Source of the DNA: Rhodocyclales bacterium
Lineage (GTDB): Bacteria > Pseudomonadota > Gammaproteobacteria > Burkholderiales > Rhodocyclaceae
Direction: 5' to 3'
DNA length: 57,286 nt
Assembly: GCA_016192435.1 (NCBI GenBank)
Contig: JACPUD010000115.1
Span: 1 to 57,286 of the forward strand
This document shows, one piece after another, positions 53,393 through 57,286 of the stretch (position 1 is the first letter of the stretch; the number at the start of each line of letters is the position of its first letter). Position numbers and translations under genes: made by a program. Below the pieces are notes generated by a model that was not told where the DNA came from, made no database searches, and was given only the letters and a program-made list of their open reading frames with translations.

Positions 53393-55018
53393 CTACTCGG
53401 TCGCTTCGCAGAGGCTCAGCGCCACGGCTTCGGCCACCTTGATGCCGTCGACCGCCGCCGAGAGTATGCCACCGGCGTAGCCGGCGCCTTCGCCGGCGGG
53501 GAACAGGCCGCGCGTGTTGAGGCTCTGGAAGCCCTCGTCGCGCGTGATGCGCAGCGGCGAGGAGGTGCGCGTCTCGACGCCGGTCAATAGCGCGTCGTCC
53601 ATGGCGAAGCCGGAAATCTCGCGGCCGAAGGCCGGCAGCGCTTCGCGCAATGCGACGACCACGTAATCCGGCAGGCACAGTGCAAGGTCGGTCATCTTCA
53701 CGCCCGGCGTGTAGGAGGGCTGCACCGCGCCGAGTTCGGTCGAGGGCCGGCCGGCGAGGAAATCGCCGACCCGCTGCGCCGGCGCCTTGTAGTCGCTGCC
53801 GCCGGCGGCGAAGGCGAGGCTTTCCCAGTGGCGCTGGAATTCGATGCCGGCCAGCGGGTCCCCGTCGTCACCTTGGCTGCCCGGGTAATCGGCCGGCGTG
53901 ACGCCGACCACCAGCGCGCTGTTGGCATTGCGCTCGTTGCGCGAATACTGGCTCATGCCGTTGGTCACCACGCGGCCCGGCTCCGAGGTCGCCGCCACCA
54001 CCGTGCCGCCCGGGCACATGCAGAAGCTGTAGGCCGAGCGGCCGTTCTGGCAGTGATGCACCAGCTTGTAATCCGCCGCGCCGAGCAGCGGGTTGCCGGC
54101 ATTCGGGCCGAGGCGGGCGCGGTCGATCAGCGACTGCGGATGCTCGATGCGCACGCCGATCGAAAACGGCTTGGCTTCGACATGCACGCCGCGTGCATGC
54201 AGCATCTCGAAGGTGTCGCGCGCGCTGTGGCCGATCGCCAGCACCACGTGCGTCGCCGCGAGATATTCGCCGCCCGCGAGGCGCAGGCCGCGCACCCGAC
54301 CCTGCTCGATGTCGATGTCCTCGACCCGGCTGCCGAAGCGGATCTCGCCGCCCAGCGCCTGGATCTCGGCGCGCATGTTCTCGACCATGCCGACCAGCTT
54401 GAAGGTGCCGATGTGCGGCTTGGCGACGTAGAGGATTTCCGCCGGCGCGCCGGCCTTGACGAACTCGGTCAGTACCTTGCGGCCGCGGTGGCCGGGGTCC
54501 TTGATCTGGCTGTAGAGCTTGCCGTCGGAAAAAGTGCCGGCGCCGCCTTCGCCGAACTGCACGTTGGATTCGGGATTCAACTGCCCCTGGCGCCACAGGC
54601 CCCAGGTGTCCTGGGTACGCTCGCGCACCGCCTTGCCGCGTTCCAGGATCAGCGGCCGGAAACCCATTTGCGCCAGGATCAGCCCGGCGAACAGGCCGCA
54701 GGGACCGGTGCCGATCACCACCGGCCTTGGCGCCGAGCCTGCCGGCGGTGCCGCGGTGACGTAGCGATAGGCGGTGTCCGGCGTCGGCCCGACATGCCGG
54801 TCGCCGCGCAGGCGTGCCAGCACCGCCTTTTCATTTTTCAGCTCGATGTCCAGCGTGTAGATGAAGACGATGGCCGCGGGCTTGCGCGCGTCATGGCTGC
54901 GGCGAAAAATCGAAAAGCCGAGCAGTTCGTCCGCAGTGATGCCCAGCCGCTTGAGGATCGCCGCGCGCAGGTCGTTGTCGGTGTGGTCGAGCGGAAGCTT
55001 GAGTTCGGTCAGTCGCAT
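53393..55018 (-). CDS. FAD-dependent dehydrogenase, uncharacterised family
   Basis: This is a 541-residue flavoprotein. An N-terminal domain of about 95 residues (MRLTELKLPLDHTDNDLRAA) precedes a dinucleotide-binding motif, VVIGTGPCGLFAGLILAQMG. The segments NVQFGEGGAGTFSDGKLYSQ, FCMCPGGTVVAATSEPGRVV and GLFPAGEGAGYAGGILSAAV are typical of a family of predicted FAD dehydrogenases (COG2509 type). The last one is the C-terminal FAD-contacting motif. Substrate is unknown. It converges with hupK across the palindrome cluster. Confidence 0.88.
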   Translation of the reverse strand: MRLTELKLPLDHTDNDLRAAILKRLGITADELLGFSIFRRSHDARKPAAIVFIYTLDIELKNEKAVLARLRGDRHVGPTPDTAYRYVTAAPPAGSAPRPVVIGTGPCGLFAGLILAQMGFRPLILERGKAVRERTQDTWGLWRQGQLNPESNVQFGEGGAGTFSDGKLYSQIKDPGHRGRKVLTEFVKAGAPAEILYVAKPHIGTFKLVGMVENMRAEIQALGGEIRFGSRVEDIDIEQGRVRGLRLAGGEYLAATHVVLAIGHSARDTFEMLHARGVHVEAKPFSIGVRIEHPQSLIDRARLGPNAGNPLLGAADYKLVHHCQNGRSAYSFCMCPGGTVVAATSEPGRVVTNGMSQYSRNERNANSALVVGVTPADYPGSQGDDGDPLAGIEFQRHWESLAFAAGGSDYKAPAQRVGDFLAGRPSTELGAVQPSYTPGVKMTDLALCLPDYVVVALREALPAFGREISGFAMDDALLTGVETRTSSPLRITRDEGFQSLNTRGLFPAGEGAGYAGGILSAAVDGIKVAEAVALSLCEATE

Positions 55019-55176
55019 GAATCCGTAGTGGTTCGCGGCGTTGGCAAGGCGCGTATTCTAGCTTTACGCCGGTCCCGGGCCAGACGGGCTTGCAGCGCCG
55101 GGCGGGCGCCTCCGACGTGATGGAAGTCCTTGAAATACGAATGATTGAGAGCTAGCCTATAACGCATCATTCAGGG
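55019..55176. other. Divergent spacer between the dehydrogenase and adhesin genes
   Basis: This 158-base spacer must drive both neighbours. The adhesin-proximal part is AT-richer and has TATAAC at 55158-55163, a possible -10 element. TTGAAA at 55131 is 22 bases away, too far for a standard -35. No clear operator was seen. Confidence 0.3.
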
Positions 55177-57286
55177 ATGGCGTATTTCCGCCGCAGGTGG
55201 GCGGTGCTTCGCTGGGGGGGCGTCTTGTCCAGATCGGTTCGCGCTTGTCGGCCTCGTGCACGGGCACATTCCCTGCCGGTGCGTCTGCGCTTGTCCGCTT
55301 TGGCGGTGGCAGCCTGCTTTGCCGCTGCGGACGCGTCGGGCCTGCCGCTTGGCGCCCATGTGGTCAACGGCACGGCGAACATTGCGCAAGTCGGCAACGT
55401 TCTCACCGTCACCAACAGCAACGGCGCCATCATCAACTGGCAGCAGTTCAACATCGATGCCGGGCAGACCGCCCGCTTTGTCCAGCCTTCGGCATCCAGC
55501 AGTGTGCTCAACCGGGTACTGGCGAACGATCCATCGGTCATTCTCGGCAACCTCACCTCCAACGGCCGCGTCTGGCTGGTCAACCCCGCCGGTATTTTCG
55601 TCGGGCAGGGCGCCAGGATCGACGCCGCCGCATTCGTCGCCAGCACGCTGAATGTGACCAATGCCAACTTCCTTGCCAACCGGATGAAGTTCGGCAACGG
55701 TGCGGGCGGCGCCGGCCGTGTCGTCAATCAGGGCCAGATCACCACGCCCATGGGCGGCAGCGTCTATCTGATCGGCAGCCAGGTTGCGAATGAAGGCATC
55801 ATCACCACGCCGCAGGGCGAAACCATCCTCGCCGCCGGCAGCAAGGTCGAATTGATCGACAGCGCCACGCCCGGCGTCAAGGTCGAAATCACGGGCGCCG
55901 AGGGCGACGTCACCAACCTCGGCGAGATCACCGCCGAAGCCGGGCGCATCGGCATCGCCGGGGTGGTGGTGAGGAACAGCGGCAGGCTCAACGCCTCCAG
56001 CGCGGTCGAGGAAGGCGGGCGGATCTTCCTGCGCGCGACGAGGAAGATCGAGCTGACCGACAGTTCAAGAGTCGGCGCTGACGGCACGGCGGGCGGGCAC
56101 ATCACCGTGCTCGGCACCGCAGGCGGGCAGATCGCCGGCGAACTCGTCGCCCGCGGAGAAATCTCGGCGCGGGGCGGCGGCGGATTTGTAGAGACCTCTG
56201 CCGGCCATGCCGACATCGGCGGGCTCCGGGTCGACGTCGGCGGCGGCCTGTGGCTGATCGATCCCTTCGACTACAGCATCGACAGCACGGCCGCCGCCAG
56301 CATCGCCGGCACGCTCGACGGCGGCGGTTCGGTCAGCATCGACACCACCAACAGCACCGGGGCGGGCGCCGGCGCCGCGGGCAACGGCGACATCACGGTG
56401 GCCAGCGCTATCGCCAAGACCGCCGGGGCGGATGCGACGCTGACGCTGAATGCGCACAACAACATCAACCTCGACGCGAGCATCACCTCGACCGCCGGGC
56501 AACTGAACATGGTGCTCAATCCCGACCAGGACGGTTCGGGCGGCGGCGCCGTGGTGCTGGGTGCGGTGACGCTGGATGCCAACGGCGGCACGATCAATGC
56601 CGCAGGAAAAAGCGTCACCCATTCCACGGGCACCGCCACCATCGATTCGGCGATCACCGTCGGCACGCTGAACCTTGCCGGCGGCACGCTGACGGGTACG
56701 GGCAGCATCACGGTGCCGACCGGAGGCACGTTCAACTGGAGCGGCGGCACGCTGGACGGCACGGCGGCGGCGGCGATCGAGACGCAGGCCGGCTCGACCA
56801 CGAACCTGATCAACAGTCCGACGCTGGGCGCCAACCGGACCTGGAACAACGCCGGAACGGTGAGCTGGACCTCGACCGGCTGCTGCACCGGCGTGACGCT
56901 TTCCGGCATCCTCAACAATCAGGCGGGCGGCCTGTTCGAGCTCAACCTGGGCAGTTTCGGCGGCGGCATGAGCGGCGCCGGGACGATCAACAACGCCGGA
57001 GAATTCAGGAAGTCGCTGAACGGCACGGCGGTGGCGACCGCCATCGCGCCGGCCTTCAACAACCAGGCCGGCGGGGTGGTGAATGTCAATAGCTCGACGC
57101 TGGCCCTGAACGGTACCGGCGCCGACCTGGCCGGCAGCGCCTACACCATCGCCAGCGGCGCCACGCTGGAGTTCGGCGCCTCGCGCACGGTGGCCGGCAG
57201 CATCACCGGGCTGGGCAGCGGCAGCGTGGGTTTTGCCGGCAGCGGCACCAGCTACGGCGTATCGGGCAGCTACGACGTCAGCGGCA
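55177..57286 (+). CDS. Two-partner-secretion adhesin (filamentous haemagglutinin type), 3' end beyond window
   Basis: The frame is open from ATG 55177 to the window end, 703 codons so far. A long basic extended signal peptide (about residues 1-52, ending AVAACFAAADA) is typical of TpsA exoproteins. The TPS domain follows with GAHVVNGTANIAQVGNVLTV, FNIDAGQTARFVQPSASSSV and the NPAGI motif at 136-140. After about residue 430 come imperfect repeats rich in Gly, Thr and Asn with NNAG and NNQAGG motifs. It would be secreted by a TpsB partner, which is not in this window. A dispersed-repeat copy encodes RVGADGTA. Confidence 0.88.
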   Translation, partial: MAYFRRRWAVLRWGGVLSRSVRACRPRARAHSLPVRLRLSALAVAACFAAADASGLPLGAHVVNGTANIAQVGNVLTVTNSNGAIINWQQFNIDAGQTARFVQPSASSSVLNRVLANDPSVILGNLTSNGRVWLVNPAGIFVGQGARIDAAAFVASTLNVTNANFLANRMKFGNGAGGAGRVVNQGQITTPMGGSVYLIGSQVANEGIITTPQGETILAAGSKVELIDSATPGVKVEITGAEGDVTNLGEITAEAGRIGIAGVVVRNSGRLNASSAVEEGGRIFLRATRKIELTDSSRVGADGTAGGHITVLGTAGGQIAGELVARGEISARGGGGFVETSAGHADIGGLRVDVGGGLWLIDPFDYSIDSTAAASIAGTLDGGGSVSIDTTNSTGAGAGAAGNGDITVASAIAKTAGADATLTLNAHNNINLDASITSTAGQLNMVLNPDQDGSGGGAVVLGAVTLDANGGTINAAGKSVTHSTGTATIDSAITVGTLNLAGGTLTGTGSITVPTGGTFNWSGGTLDGTAAAAIETQAGSTTNLINSPTLGANRTWNNAGTVSWTSTGCCTGVTLSGILNNQAGGLFELNLGSFGGGMSGAGTINNAGEFRKSLNGTAVATAIAPAFNNQAGGVVNVNSSTLALNGTGADLAGSAYTIASGATLEFGASRTVAGSITGLGSGSVGFAGSGTSYGVSGSYDVSG
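56065..56093 (+). repeat. Dispersed short repeat, copy 10 (inside the adhesin gene)
   Basis: AAGAGTCGGCGCTGACG then GCACGGCG. It encodes RVGADGTA, the same frame as in flgK and hupK. Confidence 0.55.

Noticed and set aside
55197-55793. A 198-codon frame at the start of the adhesin gene
   Set aside because: The adjacent frame encodes the signal peptide and TPS domain without interruption to the window end; this one has no family pattern.

Overview
High-GC, tightly packed DNA, most likely from a flagellated, hydrogen-oxidising betaproteobacterium. A Rhodocyclales/Sterolibacteriaceae-type relative is my inference from gene order and protein style; nothing here names the species. I see no rRNA, tRNA, CRISPR array or insertion sequence.

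Region 1 (1-25.7 kb) is a flagellar locus. It starts with the end of a CheY-type receiver, then fliA (sigma-28), motC and motD. flgN, flgM and flgA lie on the minus strand, and flgBCDEF, a second flgE-like gene, flgGHIJKL and a small lipoprotein gene on the plus strand. The block fliHIJKLMNOPQR follows on the minus strand: export ATPase, hook-length control, C-ring and export gate. Promoter-like sites fit the usual hierarchy: sigma-54-type sites before flgB, fliK and the flgE paralogue, and sigma-28-type sites before flgM (strong) and flgK (weaker).

Region 2 (25.7-29.3 kb) holds a hairpin-rich spacer, a metallo-beta-lactamase-fold protein, an HDOD protein and a chromate transporter.

Region 3 (29.3-53.2 kb) is a complete [NiFe]-hydrogenase island. 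A sigma-54 promoter with an upstream inverted repeat precedes hybOABC (respiratory uptake enzyme), hybD (endopeptidase), a hybG/hypC-type gene, hybE, a hemerythrin, hypA, hypB, a short hypF, hypC, hypD, hypE and hypX. Next come hoxA (sigma-54 activator) and hoxBC (H2-sensing regulatory hydrogenase). A GGDEF-EAL protein on the opposite strand interrupts the series, followed by a PGDYG-family gene, the sensor kinase hoxJ and the maturation protein hupK. The logic is H2 sensing by HoxBC, signalling through HoxJ to HoxA, and sigma-54 transcription of the uptake enzyme and its maturation genes.

Region 4 (53.2 kb to end) holds a REP/BIME-like palindrome cluster, an FAD-dependent dehydrogenase and the start of a large two-partner-secretion adhesin that runs off the window.

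Layered over all this is a short dispersed repeat (core AGTTGGCGCTGRCG, ending in CACGGCG) in ten places and both orientations. In coding regions it nearly always falls in the same frame, within linkers or gene ends. With the REP-like palindromes, one of which lies in the 5' end of hybD, it is the least explained signal in the window.
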